NCBI RefSeq assembly: GCF_025506355.1
Contig: NZ_JANZYP010000007.1
Span: 62,001 to 126,000 of the forward strand
Length of the DNA: 64,000 nucleotides
Reading direction: 5' to 3'
Source of the DNA: Sphaerisporangium corydalis
GTDB taxonomy: Bacteria; Actinomycetota; Actinomycetes; Streptosporangiales; Streptosporangiaceae
Within the stretch, counting starts at the first letter, position 1. Each line of letters opens with the position of its first letter. Position numbers and translations under genes: made by a program. A model generated the notes under the pieces. The model made no database searches and was not told the DNA's origin. It worked only from the letters and a program-made list of their open reading frames with translations. Below, one piece after another: positions 1-8,285 of this stretch.

Positions 1-881
1 GCGGCGCGGTCTTCCTGGAGGGCGCCAAGGTGCCCTGGTTCGGCTGGGCGACCGGCCCGCAGTGGTGCGGCACCACCACCGGCTTCGGCTACAACGGCTG
101 CCTGGCGCCCAAGCCCGGCGCCGGCTCGCAGACCTGGTGGGGCAACCAGCTCGCCGACCTGGCCGGCGGCGCCCAGGGCAAGACCGTCTACGTGCAGACC
201 ACCGACTCCAGCGGCAGCAAGTACGGCGGCACCACGATCTCCCAGTCCTTCCAGGCCGCCGGCTTCAAGCTGGTCGGCGTCAACTCCGGCCTGCCCGCCG
301 CCGCGCCGCCCCCCGACTGGCTGCCGTACGTGAACAAGATCATGCGGTCGGACGGGGGCGCGGCGCCGGACGTCGTGGTGTCCATCATCGCCGGCACCAA
401 GTTCAACACCGGCCTGTACTCGGCGCTGAAGAAGGCCGGATACAAGGGGATACTGACCGACGCGACCAGCTACGACGCGGCGATCCTCAAGGACCCCGCC
501 ACCGCGCAGGCGCTGGAGGGCGTGGTCGCGGCGCCGATGTTCGAGCCCTTCGAGTCCACCGCGCCCGAGGTGGCCCGGCTCAGGGCCGACGTCGAGAAGG
601 TCGCCCCCGGCACCACGCTCACCCAGCACCTGGCCATCGGCTACTGGTCGGCCGACATCTTCCTGAAGGTGCTCGAGAAGACCGGAAAGGACCTGACCAG
701 GGAGAGCTTCCTGCGGACCGCCAACTCCGGGTTCACCTACGAGAACCCCGGTTTCGGCCGCATCGAGTACCCCAAGGACCACACCGAGCCGAACGGCTGC
801 GGCGCCCTGGTCAAGCTCGTCGGCGGCGCCTTCCAGGTGGCCGAGAACATGAAGTGCTTCGACAACGTGCCACTGAAGTGA
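1..881 (+). CDS. ABC transporter substrate-binding protein, LIV type (5' end missing)
   Basis: This is the C-terminal ~290 residues of a periplasmic-binding-protein-like (Peripla_BP_6, Leu/Ile/Val-type) solute receptor. The frame is open from base 3 to the window edge, so the signal peptide and N-terminus lie outside. The visible part has the expected alternating pattern, including a stretch around NTGLYSALKKAGYKG and a distal LAIGYWSADIFLKVL helix. It is followed after 105 bp by the permease/ATPase fusion and then the LivG ATPase, so it is presumably the receptor of that importer. The ligand is unknown. The genes downstream (TetR, FadE31-like) make a steroid- or acid-derived substrate possible, but this is inference only. 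Confidence 0.85.
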   Translation, partial: GAVFLEGAKVPWFGWATGPQWCGTTTGFGYNGCLAPKPGAGSQTWWGNQLADLAGGAQGKTVYVQTTDSSGSKYGGTTISQSFQAAGFKLVGVNSGLPAAAPPPDWLPYVNKIMRSDGGAAPDVVVSIIAGTKFNTGLYSALKKAGYKGILTDATSYDAAILKDPATAQALEGVVAAPMFEPFESTAPEVARLRADVEKVAPGTTLTQHLAIGYWSADIFLKVLEKTGKDLTRESFLRTANSGFTYENPGFGRIEYPKDHTEPNGCGALVKLVGGAFQVAENMKCFDNVPLK

Positions 882-883
882 CC

Positions 884-943
884 ACAGTGCCGCCGACTAC
901 AGTGCCGCCCGCCACAGTGCCGCCCGCCACAGTGCCGTCCACC
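884..943 (+). repeat. Four tandem 15-bp repeats between receptor and permease genes
   Basis: Four head-to-tail copies of a 15-bp unit close to ACAGTGCCGCCCGCC (884-898, 899-913, 914-928, 929-943) lie 3 bp after the TGA of the receptor gene. The first and last copies carry 3-base and 2-base changes. Read in frame 2 the array would encode a Thr-Val-Pro-Pro-Ala pentapeptide repeat, but no translation start fits, so I treat it as intergenic. Confidence 0.8.
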
Positions 944-986
944 ACCGGGCCGTCCCGGAAGCTCTCCGCGCCACCAGGGGGATCCC

Positions 987-3818
987 ATGTCGGAGCTTCT
1001 CGGCTACGTCCTCAGCGGCCTGGTCACCGGCGCCGTCTTCGCGGTGATGGCGTCGGGCCTCACCCTGTCGTACGCGGCGACCGGCGTGTTCAACTTCGCC
1101 CACGGGGCCGTCGGCTTCCTGACCGCCCTGGTCTACTACGAGCTCACCGCCGCCTTCGGCTGGCCCACCTGGGCGGCGGCGGTGGCGGCGGTCGCGGTCT
1201 TCGCCCCCGGGCTCGGGTACGCCCTGCACAGGGCGATGTTCCGCGGGCTGGCCCAGGCGGGTGAGACGGCCCAGATCGTCGGCACCATCGGCCTGACGAT
1301 CGCGCTGCCCGCCCTCGGCCTGTGGGTGATCGAGCTGTCCGGCGGCCTGCTGGCCGCCGCCGACGCCACCGCCCTGCCGCGCGGCCTCGGGCCGTACCCG
1401 CCGGTCACCGTCGAGATCGGCGGCGTCGGGCTCGACTCCGCCCAGATCATGACCTTCTGCCTCGCCGCGCTCGCCGCCGCCGGGCTGTGGGCGTTCCTGC
1501 GGCACACCGTGTACGGGCTGCGCATGCGGGCCTCGGTGGACCGGCGGCGGCTCGCCACCCTGCGCGGCATCGACGCGGACGCCTCCTCGGCGCTGGCCTG
1601 GATGCTCGGTTCCACGCTGGCCGGGCTGGCCGGCGTGCTCGCCGTCCCGACCCTGGGCCTGGACGCGACGGCGTTCACGGTGATGCTGTTCGTGTCGGCG
1701 ACCGCGGCGGTGTTCGGGCGGCTGACCTCGATCCCGGTGACGTTCGCGGCGGGACTCGGGCTCGGCGTGGTGCAGAACCTGGTCGCCGGGTACGCCGACT
1801 TCGCGGAGAACGTCACCGGCCTGCGCACGGCGGTGCCCGTGCTGCTGCTGTTCGCGGGGCTCGTGCTGCTGAACCGCTCGCGGGAGCGGGTGGCGGGCTC
1901 CGCCTCCGAGGACGCCCCGCCACCCGACCATCTCGCCGCCCGGCCCGCGTGGCGTCGCCGCGCCCCCTGGGTGGCGGCCACGGTCGCGCTGCTGGCCTGG
2001 ACCTTTCTGGCCGACGGCTACTACGCCGGGATCGCCGCCCAGGGGCTGGTCCTGGCGCTGATCTTCTGCTCGTTCGTCGTGGTCACCGGGATCGGCGGGA
2101 TGGTCAACCTGGCGCAGGCGTCGTTCGCGGCGATGGCCGCGCTGACCTGCGGGTGGGCGTTCTCCTCGGGGTTGCCGCTGGTGGCGGCGATTTTGGCTGG
2201 GGTGCTCGCGGCGACGGCGGCCGGGGTCCTGGTCGCGCTGCCCGCCCTCCGGCTCGGCGGGCGCGTGCTGACCCTGGCCACCCTGGCCCTCGCGCTGCTG
2301 GCGGACCAGGTGCTGTTCCAGATCGACGCGTTCAGCAACGGCACGATCGGGTGGCCGCTGCCCGCGCTCGGGTTCGGCTTCGCCGACACCACCGACCCGC
2401 GCGTGCGGGTGGTGCTGCTGCTGGCCCTCATCGGCGTGATCGGGCTGCTGGTCCGCAACCTCGAACGGTCGGCGTCCGGCCGGGCGATCCTCGCGGTGCG
2501 GTCCGCGCCCGCCGCCGCGACCACCTCCGGCATCTCGGCCCCGAGGACGAAGATCCTGCTGTTCGCGCTGGCGTCGATGATCGCCGGGCTGGGCGGCGTG
2601 CTGTTCGCCACCTTCAAGGGCTCGATCACCGCTACCGACCTGCCCGCCTTCGCGGGCTTCGTCTGGCTCGCGGTGGTGGTGCTCCAGGGGGTACGCCGGA
2701 TCGGCGGCGCGGTGATCGCGGGGATCGTGGCGGCGGCCGTCCCGGAGATCCTGTCGAGTCTCGATATATCAGCGCATGTGGGGGCGATCCTCTTCGGCAC
2801 GGGCGGCGTGATCCTCGCCAAGCACCCGGACGGCGTCCTCGCCCAGCTCGCCGACCTCCGCCACCGCGCCCGCGCCGCCCTGGCACGGCGCCACACGCCC
2901 GGCGGCGAACGGCCCGGCGGCGAGCAGCCCCCCGGCGAGCGTGCGCCCCGGCCCCGGCCGACGGTCGTGCGGAGTCCCGGCGAGGCGCCCGCGTCCGTCC
3001 GGAGCCCCGGCGAGGCGCCCGCGTCCGTCCGGAGTCCCAGCGATGCGCCCACGTCCGTCCGGAGTCCCGGCAAGGTGCCCGCGTCCGTCCGGAGTCCCGG
3101 CGATGCGCCCGCGCCGAAAGCGACCGGTCACGTGGAGGCGCCGGTGTTCGCGCTGGAGTCCGTCGTGGCCGGGTACGGCGAGGTGACCGTCCTGCGCGGG
3201 GTGGACCTGGTCGTGTGGCCGGGGGAGGTGGTGGCGCTGCTGGGCGCCAACGGCGCCGGCAAGTCCACGGCCTGCGCCGTCGCCGCGGGCGACCTGCCGG
3301 TCACGGCCGGGCGGGTCCGCCTCGGCGGCGTCGACGTCACCGCCTGGCCCGCCCACCGCAGGGCCAGGCAGGGCGTGCTGCTGGCCCCCGAGGGCCGGGG
3401 CGTGTTCCCCGGGCTGACCGTGGAGGAGAACCTGCGGACCTGGCTCACCGACCCCGCCCCCGTGTACGACCGGCTGCCGCAGCTCGCGGCGCGCCGGACG
3501 GTCGCGGCCGGCGCACTGTCCGGCGGCGAGCAGCAACTGCTGACCATCGCCCCGGCCCTGGTCCGCCCGCCGAGGGTGCTGGTCGCCGACGAGCCGTCGC
3601 TGGGCTTGGCCCCGCTCGTCGTCGAGCAGATCTTCGCGCTGTTCGCCGAGCTGCGGGACCGGGGGGTGGCGCTGCTGCTGGTCGAGGAGAAGGCGGCCGA
3701 GACGTTGCGCGTCGCCGACCGGGTGGCGTTCATGCGGCTCGGCCGCATCACCTGGACCGGCCCGCGCGCGGAGGTCGACCCGGATCGCCTCACCGCCGCC
3801 TACCTGGGGGTCTCATGA
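987..3818 (+). CDS. LivH-LivM-LivF fusion: ABC permease pair joined to an ATPase
   Basis: One 943-residue frame holds three parts that are normally separate. Residues ~1-300 are a LivH-type permease (FNFAHGAVGF near the N-terminus). Residues ~315-625 are a LivM-type permease (GIGGMVNLAQASF). Residues ~715-943 are a LivF-type ATPase with Walker A GANGAGKS near residue 752, signature LSGGEQQ near 843 and Walker B VLVADEP. Permease and ATPase are joined by a ~85-residue Pro/Ser/Arg-rich linker with a decapeptide repeat. An AGGGGG ribosome site precedes ATG 987. The stop overlaps livG (ATGA). LivHM fusions occur; adding LivF is unusual. A frameshift artefact is unlikely, because the linker repeats stay in frame. 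Confidence 0.88.
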   Translation: MSELLGYVLSGLVTGAVFAVMASGLTLSYAATGVFNFAHGAVGFLTALVYYELTAAFGWPTWAAAVAAVAVFAPGLGYALHRAMFRGLAQAGETAQIVGTIGLTIALPALGLWVIELSGGLLAAADATALPRGLGPYPPVTVEIGGVGLDSAQIMTFCLAALAAAGLWAFLRHTVYGLRMRASVDRRRLATLRGIDADASSALAWMLGSTLAGLAGVLAVPTLGLDATAFTVMLFVSATAAVFGRLTSIPVTFAAGLGLGVVQNLVAGYADFAENVTGLRTAVPVLLLFAGLVLLNRSRERVAGSASEDAPPPDHLAARPAWRRRAPWVAATVALLAWTFLADGYYAGIAAQGLVLALIFCSFVVVTGIGGMVNLAQASFAAMAALTCGWAFSSGLPLVAAILAGVLAATAAGVLVALPALRLGGRVLTLATLALALLADQVLFQIDAFSNGTIGWPLPALGFGFADTTDPRVRVVLLLALIGVIGLLVRNLERSASGRAILAVRSAPAAATTSGISAPRTKILLFALASMIAGLGGVLFATFKGSITATDLPAFAGFVWLAVVVLQGVRRIGGAVIAGIVAAAVPEILSSLDISAHVGAILFGTGGVILAKHPDGVLAQLADLRHRARAALARRHTPGGERPGGEQPPGERAPRPRPTVVRSPGEAPASVRSPGEAPASVRSPSDAPTSVRSPGKVPASVRSPGDAPAPKATGHVEAPVFALESVVAGYGEVTVLRGVDLVVWPGEVVALLGANGAGKSTACAVAAGDLPVTAGRVRLGGVDVTAWPAHRRARQGVLLAPEGRGVFPGLTVEENLRTWLTDPAPVYDRLPQLAARRTVAAGALSGGEQQLLTIAPALVRPPRVLVADEPSLGLAPLVVEQIFALFAELRDRGVALLLVEEKAAETLRVADRVAFMRLGRITWTGPRAEVDPDRLTAAYLGVS
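2970..3119 (+). repeat. Five 30-bp tandem repeats coding the permease-ATPase linker
   Basis: Five contiguous 30-bp units begin at 2970, 3000, 3030, 3060 and 3090. Each encodes a decapeptide close to RSPGEAPASV, and the last is degenerate at its end. Copies differ by 1-5 bases, mostly at wobble or charge-changing sites (E, D or K at position 5). The array is wholly inside the LivHMF reading frame and forms the flexible linker before the ATPase domain. Copy number is likely to vary between strains. Confidence 0.92.
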
Positions 3819-4555
3819 TCGCTGTCGAGGGCGTGTCGGTGTCGTTCGGCGGGGTCAGGGCGCTGCGCGAGGTGTCGTTCGAGGTGCCCGCCGGGCAGGT
3901 GTGCGGGGTCATCGGCCCGAACGGCGCGGGCAAGACGACGCTGTTCGACGTCGTCTCCGGGCTGCGCCGGCCGGGCGGCGGCACCGTGCGCGTCGACGGC
4001 CGTGACGTCACCGCCGTCTCGGCGGTGCGGCGGGCACGGGCCGGGATCCGGCGCACGTTCCAGCGCACCCAGGTGTTCGGCCGCCTGACCGTGGCCGACA
4101 ATGTGCTCGCGGCCATGGAGTGGCGCGGCGGGGGCGGCGGCCTGCCGGCCGACCTGGCCGGGCTGCCCGCCCGGCGCGCCCAGGAGCGACGGCGGCGGGA
4201 ACGGGTGGAGGAGGTGCTGGAGCTGTGCGGGCTGGCCGGGCTGCGCGACGCCTACGCGGCGTCGCTGCCCGTCGGGCGGCGCCGCCTGGTCGAGCTGGCG
4301 CGCGCCCTGGCCGACCGGCCGTCCCTGCTCCTGCTCGACGAGCCCACCTCCGGCCTGGACGCCGGGCAGACCGCACGCCTCGCGGAGATCATCGCCGGCC
4401 TGGACACGACGGTGCTGCTGGTCGAGCATGACATGAGCTTCGTCATGGGCGTCTGCGACCGCCTGGTCGTCCTCGACCTCGGCAGGGTCATCGCCTCCGG
4501 CACCCCGGCCGAGATCCGCGCCGACCTCACCGTCCGCGCCGCCTACCTGGGCTAG
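3815..4555 (+). CDS. LivG-type ABC transporter ATPase
   Basis: A 246-residue ATPase of the branched-chain amino acid transport class, the second nucleotide-binding subunit of the importer encoded upstream. Walker A GPNGAGKT lies near residue 34, the Q-loop region FQRTQVFGRLTV follows, Walker B LLLLDEP is near 172 and the H-loop is in LLVEHDMSFV. The signature region reads SLPVGRRRL, a departure from the usual LSYGxQR, so the canonical signature Gly-Gln is only partly kept. The ATG overlaps the stop of the fusion gene, so translation is coupled. The product acts at the inner face of the membrane. Confidence 0.9.
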   Translation: MIAVEGVSVSFGGVRALREVSFEVPAGQVCGVIGPNGAGKTTLFDVVSGLRRPGGGTVRVDGRDVTAVSAVRRARAGIRRTFQRTQVFGRLTVADNVLAAMEWRGGGGGLPADLAGLPARRAQERRRRERVEEVLELCGLAGLRDAYAASLPVGRRRLVELARALADRPSLLLLDEPTSGLDAGQTARLAEIIAGLDTTVLLVEHDMSFVMGVCDRLVVLDLGRVIASGTPAEIRADLTVRAAYLG

Positions 4556-4559
4556 CCGG

Positions 4560-4579
4560 ATGGCACACGGCTGTGCCAT
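4560..4579. promoter_or_regulatory. Inverted repeat between livG and the TetR gene
   Basis: Perfect 8-bp arms ATGGCACA and TGTGCCAT flank a 4-bp CGGC loop, 4 bp after the livG stop and 40 bp before the TetR start. There is no T-tract. It could be an operator for the adjacent TetR protein or a weak terminator; the short spacer fits either. Confidence 0.45.
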
Positions 4580-4619
4580 CCAGGTTCGCCGGTGCCCTGT
4601 TCTGGGATACGTTACGGGC

Positions 4620-5189
4620 GTGACCAGCGCTGCCGTACCCGAGTCCGGGACCCGTGGCCGGACCCGCCGCGCCATCGTGGAGGCGGCCGTCTCGGTGCTG
4701 GGCCGCGACCGCACGGCGACGCTGGCCGACATCGCCGGGGCCGCGGGCGTCGGGCGCAGCACGCTGCACCGCTACTTCGCCGACCGCGAGGAACTGGTCG
4801 AGGCGGTCATCGGTGACTCGTTCCGGGTCGTGGAGCGGTCGGTCCAGGACGCAGAGCCCGGCCAGGGGCCGCCGCTCGCGGCGATGCGACGGCTGGTCGC
4901 GGCGCTGGTCGGCGCCGGCGACCGGCTGCTGTTCCTGTTCGGCGACCCGCGCACCCTCGAGGGGCGCAAGGCCGCGCCTGAGCCCGCCGCGAGCCCGGTG
5001 ATCGAGCTCATCAGGCGCGGCCAGGCCGAGGGCGTGTTCGACCCCGAGGCGGTCCCCGCCTGGATCGAGCAGGTGCTGTGGGCGCTGGTGTACACCGGCT
5101 GCGAGGCGGCCGGCAAGGGGCTGCTGTCCCGGCACGAGGTCGCCTCGGCCGTCGTCCGCACCCTGGAGAACGGCATCCACGTCCGGTAG
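4620..5189 (+). CDS. TetR/AcrR family transcriptional regulator
   Basis: A 189-residue one-component regulator with a classic N-terminal TetR DNA-binding domain: the helix-turn-helix runs over TLADIAGAAGVGRSTLHRYFADREEL (residues ~30-57). The C-terminal ligand-binding half is unrecognised. I take GTG 4620 as start because the alternative ATG at 4560 lies inside an inverted repeat and would add 20 residues with no TetR character. A GATACG hexamer ~10 bp upstream suggests a nearly leaderless transcript. It lies between an ABC importer and acyl-CoA dehydrogenases, so it may control either. It is clearly different from the KstR2-like protein at 43149. Confidence 0.82.
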   Translation: MTSAAVPESGTRGRTRRAIVEAAVSVLGRDRTATLADIAGAAGVGRSTLHRYFADREELVEAVIGDSFRVVERSVQDAEPGQGPPLAAMRRLVAALVGAGDRLLFLFGDPRTLEGRKAAPEPAASPVIELIRRGQAEGVFDPEAVPAWIEQVLWALVYTGCEAAGKGLLSRHEVASAVVRTLENGIHVR

Positions 5190-5224
5190 CGCCGCTCGTG
5201 AGCGGCTCGGTGGCCATCGCGCCC

Positions 5225-5257
5225 TGGCATGCGAACCAAGCGTGCGCTAGTTTGGTT
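5225..5257 (+). promoter_or_regulatory. Candidate promoter with KstR2-like box before fadE31
   Basis: A 24-bp imperfect palindrome at 5234-5257 has arms AACCAAGCGTGC and GCTAGTTTGGTT. It overlaps a possible -10 TAGTTT (5248-5253), set 17 bp from a weak -35 TGGCAT (5225-5230). The same palindrome, almost base for base but reversed, precedes the DUF35 gene at 22692-22715. Transcription would start near 5260, leaving a short leader with the GGAGGG ribosome site. Confidence 0.6.
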
Positions 5258-5278
5258 AAGCCGAGCTACGGAGGGCAT

Positions 5279-6424
5279 GTGGATCTCGACTTCACGCGGG
5301 CCGAGCAGGAGTTCCGCGCCGAGGCGCGCGGATGGCTCGCGGCGCACGTGCCGGAGACCCCCCTCCCCTCCATGGACACCGCCAAGGGCTTCGAGGCGCA
5401 CCGCGAATGGGAACGCCTCCTCGCCGAGGAACGGTACTCGGTCGTGAGCTGGCCCCGCGAGTACGGCGGGCGGGACGCCTCCCTGGTCGAGTGGCTGATC
5501 TTCGAGGAGGAGTACTGGGCCGCGGGCGCGCCCGGCAGGGTCGGCCAGAACGGCATCTTCCTGCTCGCGCCCACCCTGTTCTCGGCCGGCACCGCCGCCC
5601 AGCGGGACCGTTTCCTCGGCAGGATGGCCCGCGCCGACGACATCTGGGCGCAGGCGTGGTCCGAGCCCGAGGCCGGCAGCGACCTCGCCTCCTTACGGGC
5701 CCGCGCCGAACGCGCCGACGGAGGCTGGCGCCTGTACGGGCAGAAGACCTGGAGCTCACGCGCCAGCTACGCGGACTGGGGGTTCGGGCTGTTCCGTTCC
5801 GACCCCGGCTCCGCCCGGCACCGGGGGCTCTCGTACTTCATGTTCCCCCTCGCCGACGTCGCCGTCCGGCCCATCGCCCAGCTCGACGGCGAGCACGGGT
5901 TCGCCGAGCTGTACTTCGACGGCGTCTTCGTCCCCGACGACCAGGTACTCGGCGCGCCCGGCGAGGGCTGGCGCATCGCCATGGCCACCACCTCCTCAGA
6001 GCGTGGCCTCACGCTCCGCAGCCCCGGCCGGTTCCTCGCCACCGCCGACCGCCTGGTGCGGCTGGCGCGCGGCCCTGGCACCGATCCCGTGCTGGCCGAC
6101 CAGGTCGCGCGCGCCTGGCTCGACGCCGAGGCCTACCGGCTGCACACCTTCGGCATCGCCCGCAGGCTGTCGGCCGGGGAGGAGATCGGCTCGGCGTCCA
6201 GCATGGGGAAGGTCTTCTGGTCGGAGCTGGACGTGCGCATGCACACCCTGGCCCTGCAACTGCTCGGCCAGCGCGGGCTGCTGTCGGGCGGCGCCCCCGA
6301 CTCGGCGGACGGCGGGCGGTGGCTGGACGGCTTCCTGTTCTCCCTCGCGGGCCCGATCTACGCGGGCACCAACGAGATCCAGCGCAACATCATCGCCGAG
6401 CGCGTCCTCGGGCTGCCGCGATGA
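5279..6424 (+). CDS. fadE31: Acyl-CoA dehydrogenase, FadE31-like
   Basis: A 381-residue flavin acyl-CoA dehydrogenase. The N-terminal helical domain contains WPREYGGRDASL, the beta domain AQAWSEPEAGSDLASL and GQKTWSSRASYADWGFGLFRSDP, and the C-terminal domain ends in YAGTNEIQRNIIAERVLGLPR. In memory the closest family is mycobacterial FadE31 (WAQAWSEPESGSDLASL, SSRAPFGERGFGLFRSDP), which forms hetero-oligomers with a second FadE in late steroid-ring degradation. GTG 5279 follows a GGAGGG site at 4-5 bp; an ATG at 5277 is out of frame. The stop overlaps the next dehydrogenase (ATGA). A KstR2-like box lies 22-45 bp upstream. Confidence 0.75.
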   Translation: MDLDFTRAEQEFRAEARGWLAAHVPETPLPSMDTAKGFEAHREWERLLAEERYSVVSWPREYGGRDASLVEWLIFEEEYWAAGAPGRVGQNGIFLLAPTLFSAGTAAQRDRFLGRMARADDIWAQAWSEPEAGSDLASLRARAERADGGWRLYGQKTWSSRASYADWGFGLFRSDPGSARHRGLSYFMFPLADVAVRPIAQLDGEHGFAELYFDGVFVPDDQVLGAPGEGWRIAMATTSSERGLTLRSPGRFLATADRLVRLARGPGTDPVLADQVARAWLDAEAYRLHTFGIARRLSAGEEIGSASSMGKVFWSELDVRMHTLALQLLGQRGLLSGGAPDSADGGRWLDGFLFSLAGPIYAGTNEIQRNIIAERVLGLPR

Positions 6425-7431
6425 ACTTCGCCTTCAACGACGACCAGCTCGCGCTCGCCGCGACCGTCAGGAGCGTGCTGCGGGCCCACTGCCCCCCGCG
6501 TGCCGTACGGGACGCGGGCCGGGACGGCGACCGCACCCCGGCCTGGTCCCAGCTCGCCAAGGCCGGGCTGTTCGCGATGCTCGTCCCCGAACGCCACGAC
6601 GGGCTGGGGCTCGGGATGACCGACGCGATCCTGGCCTTCGAGGAGACCGGCAGGGCGGCGCTCCCCGGGCCGGTCGCCGAGACCGTCGCCGCCGCGCCGG
6701 TCCTGCTCGCCGCCGGTACGGCCCCGGCGGCCTCGGCCCTGCGCGGGATCGCGGCCGGTACGACCCGGGTGAGCGTGCGGCTCGGCGACCAGGTCTACGT
6801 CCCGGACGCCGACCTCGCCGACCTGCTGATCCTGGAGGAGGACGGCGAGCCGTACGCGGTGCCCGCCGGCGCCGTCCGCCTCACGCCGCAGCCCGGCGTC
6901 GACCCGGTGCGCAGGCTGTTCGCGGTCGCCTTCGACCCCGCCCCCCGCACCCGGCTGCCGCACGCCGGACCGGCCGCGCTGCGCGGGGTGACGGTCGCGG
7001 TCGCGGCGCAGCTCATCGGCCTGGCCAGGCACCTGCTGGAGACGACGGTGGAGTACGCGAGGACGCGCAGGCAGTTCGGCACGGCCGTCGGCACCTTCCA
7101 GGCGGTCAAGCACCAGCTCGCCGACGTCGCCATCGGGGTCGACTTCGCCGCGCCCCTGGTGTACGCGGCGGCGTTCGCCATCGACCGGGACCTGCCCTCG
7201 GCCGACCGTGACGTCAGCGCGGCCAAGGCGGCCGCCGGCGAGGCGGCCGACCGGGCGGCCCGGGTCGCGCTCCAGGTCCACGGGGCCATCGGGTACACCG
7301 ACGAGCTGGACCTGCGGCTGTGGCTGGCCCGCGTCTGGTCGCTCGCGTCCGCCTACGGGGACACCGGGCTGCACCGCGCGCGGCTCAGGTCGGCCATCCT
7401 CGGCACCCCCGAGCTGCGGAGGTGGCCGTGA
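6421..7431 (+). CDS. Acyl-CoA dehydrogenase, FadE32/FadE33-like partner
   Basis: A 336-residue acyl-CoA dehydrogenase family protein, shorter and more divergent than its upstream partner. Recognisable parts are the N-terminal FNDDQLALAATVRSVLR, the motif EYARTRRQFGTAVGTFQAVKHQLADVAI and the C-terminal QVHGAIGYTDELDLRLWLAR. In actinobacterial steroid clusters fadE31 is followed by a short FadE (fadE32/33) that completes an alpha2beta2 enzyme. The ATGA overlap here and the 319-340-residue size fit that arrangement. I cannot tell FadE32 from FadE33. The stop also overlaps the downstream luciferase-like gene (GTGA). Confidence 0.7.
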   Translation: MNFAFNDDQLALAATVRSVLRAHCPPRAVRDAGRDGDRTPAWSQLAKAGLFAMLVPERHDGLGLGMTDAILAFEETGRAALPGPVAETVAAAPVLLAAGTAPAASALRGIAAGTTRVSVRLGDQVYVPDADLADLLILEEDGEPYAVPAGAVRLTPQPGVDPVRRLFAVAFDPAPRTRLPHAGPAALRGVTVAVAAQLIGLARHLLETTVEYARTRRQFGTAVGTFQAVKHQLADVAIGVDFAAPLVYAAAFAIDRDLPSADRDVSAAKAAAGEAADRAARVALQVHGAIGYTDELDLRLWLARVWSLASAYGDTGLHRARLRSAILGTPELRRWP

Positions 7432-8285
7432 GGTTCGGCGTGCCCCTCGGGCTGCTGCACCCGGCGGCGTGGAAGGACGTGGCCGTCGCCGCCGACGAGC
7501 TGGGGTTCGAGTCCGTCTGGCTGCCCGAGCACCTGGTCTTCACCACCGACCTGTCGCTCGCGATCTACCCCGGCACCGACAGGCCGGGCATCTCACCGAC
7601 GACGCCGCTGTTCGACGCGCCCGCGTACCTGTGCTGGCTGGCCGCCCTGACCTCCCGGGTTCGGCTCGGCACGGCCGTGCACCTGTACGCCCTGCGGCAC
7701 CCGTTCGTCTCGGCCCGTGCGTTCGCCACCCTCGACGTCGTGTCGGGCGGCCGGGCGATCTGCGGCGTCGGCGCGGGCTGGTACCCGGGGGAGTGGGCGG
7801 CCTCGGGCCAGGACTTCGCGACGCGCGGGCCCCGGCTGGACGAGGCCATCGAGGTGACCAGGCGGCTGTGGTCGGAGCCCGCCGTGGCGCACGACGGCCG
7901 GTTCTTCTCCTTCCCCGAGGTGGCCTTCGAGCCCAAGCCGGTCCAGGAGCGGCTGCCCATCCTCGCCGGCGGGGAGTCGCCGGCGGCGCTGCGCCGGGCG
8001 GCGCGCCTGTGCGACGGGTGGATCAGCATGCCGCACACGCTGGAGTCCGTCCGGCCTCTGCTCGACCGGCTCGCCGCGCTGCGCGAGGCGCACGGCTCGC
8101 GCGAGCCGTTCTCCGTCACCGCGCACGCCTACGCGCTGGAGTCCCCTGAGGAGGCCGGGGCGTGGGAGGCGCTCGGCGTCGACCGTATGATCGTCCGCCC
8201 CTGGGCCCGGGGCCGCGACGCGGTACGTGCGCTCACCGGCTTCGCCGACCGGTACGGCCTCGACGGCCGGGACGCGGGGCGCTGA
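7428..8285 (+). CDS. Luciferase-like (LLM) F420/FMN-dependent oxidoreductase
   Basis: A 285-residue TIM-barrel oxidoreductase of the bacterial luciferase-like monooxygenase class, probably F420-dependent. Features are the N-terminal ADELGFESVWLPEH, the strand VRLGTAVHLYALRHPF, GRAICGVGAGWYPGE and DEAIEVTRRLWSEP. It is translationally coupled to the short FadE (GTG 7428 overlaps its TGA), so it likely acts in the same catabolic step series, perhaps on a CoA thioester. The substrate is unknown. Its last 157 bp overlap the convergent CHAP-domain gene. Confidence 0.78.
   Translation: MRFGVPLGLLHPAAWKDVAVAADELGFESVWLPEHLVFTTDLSLAIYPGTDRPGISPTTPLFDAPAYLCWLAALTSRVRLGTAVHLYALRHPFVSARAFATLDVVSGGRAICGVGAGWYPGEWAASGQDFATRGPRLDEAIEVTRRLWSEPAVAHDGRFFSFPEVAFEPKPVQERLPILAGGESPAALRRAARLCDGWISMPHTLESVRPLLDRLAALREAHGSREPFSVTAHAYALESPEEAGAWEALGVDRMIVRPWARGRDAVRALTGFADRYGLDGRDAGR

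Noticed and set aside
2970-3119. 30-bp repeats as a possible CRISPR array
   Set aside because: Units are contiguous with no spacers and stay in frame as a decapeptide linker inside LivHMF.
987-3818. LivHMF fusion as a sequencing frameshift
   Set aside because: The linker repeats and both flanking domains are in one frame with consistent codon bias; no sign of frame change, though reads were not available.
62-4555. Very long open frames overlapping the Liv genes in a second frame (for example 1322-4555)
   Set aside because: They come from the low stop-codon frequency of G+C-rich DNA; their translations are Arg/Ala/Gly/Pro-rich and lack domain motifs, whereas the chosen frames carry complete ABC motifs.
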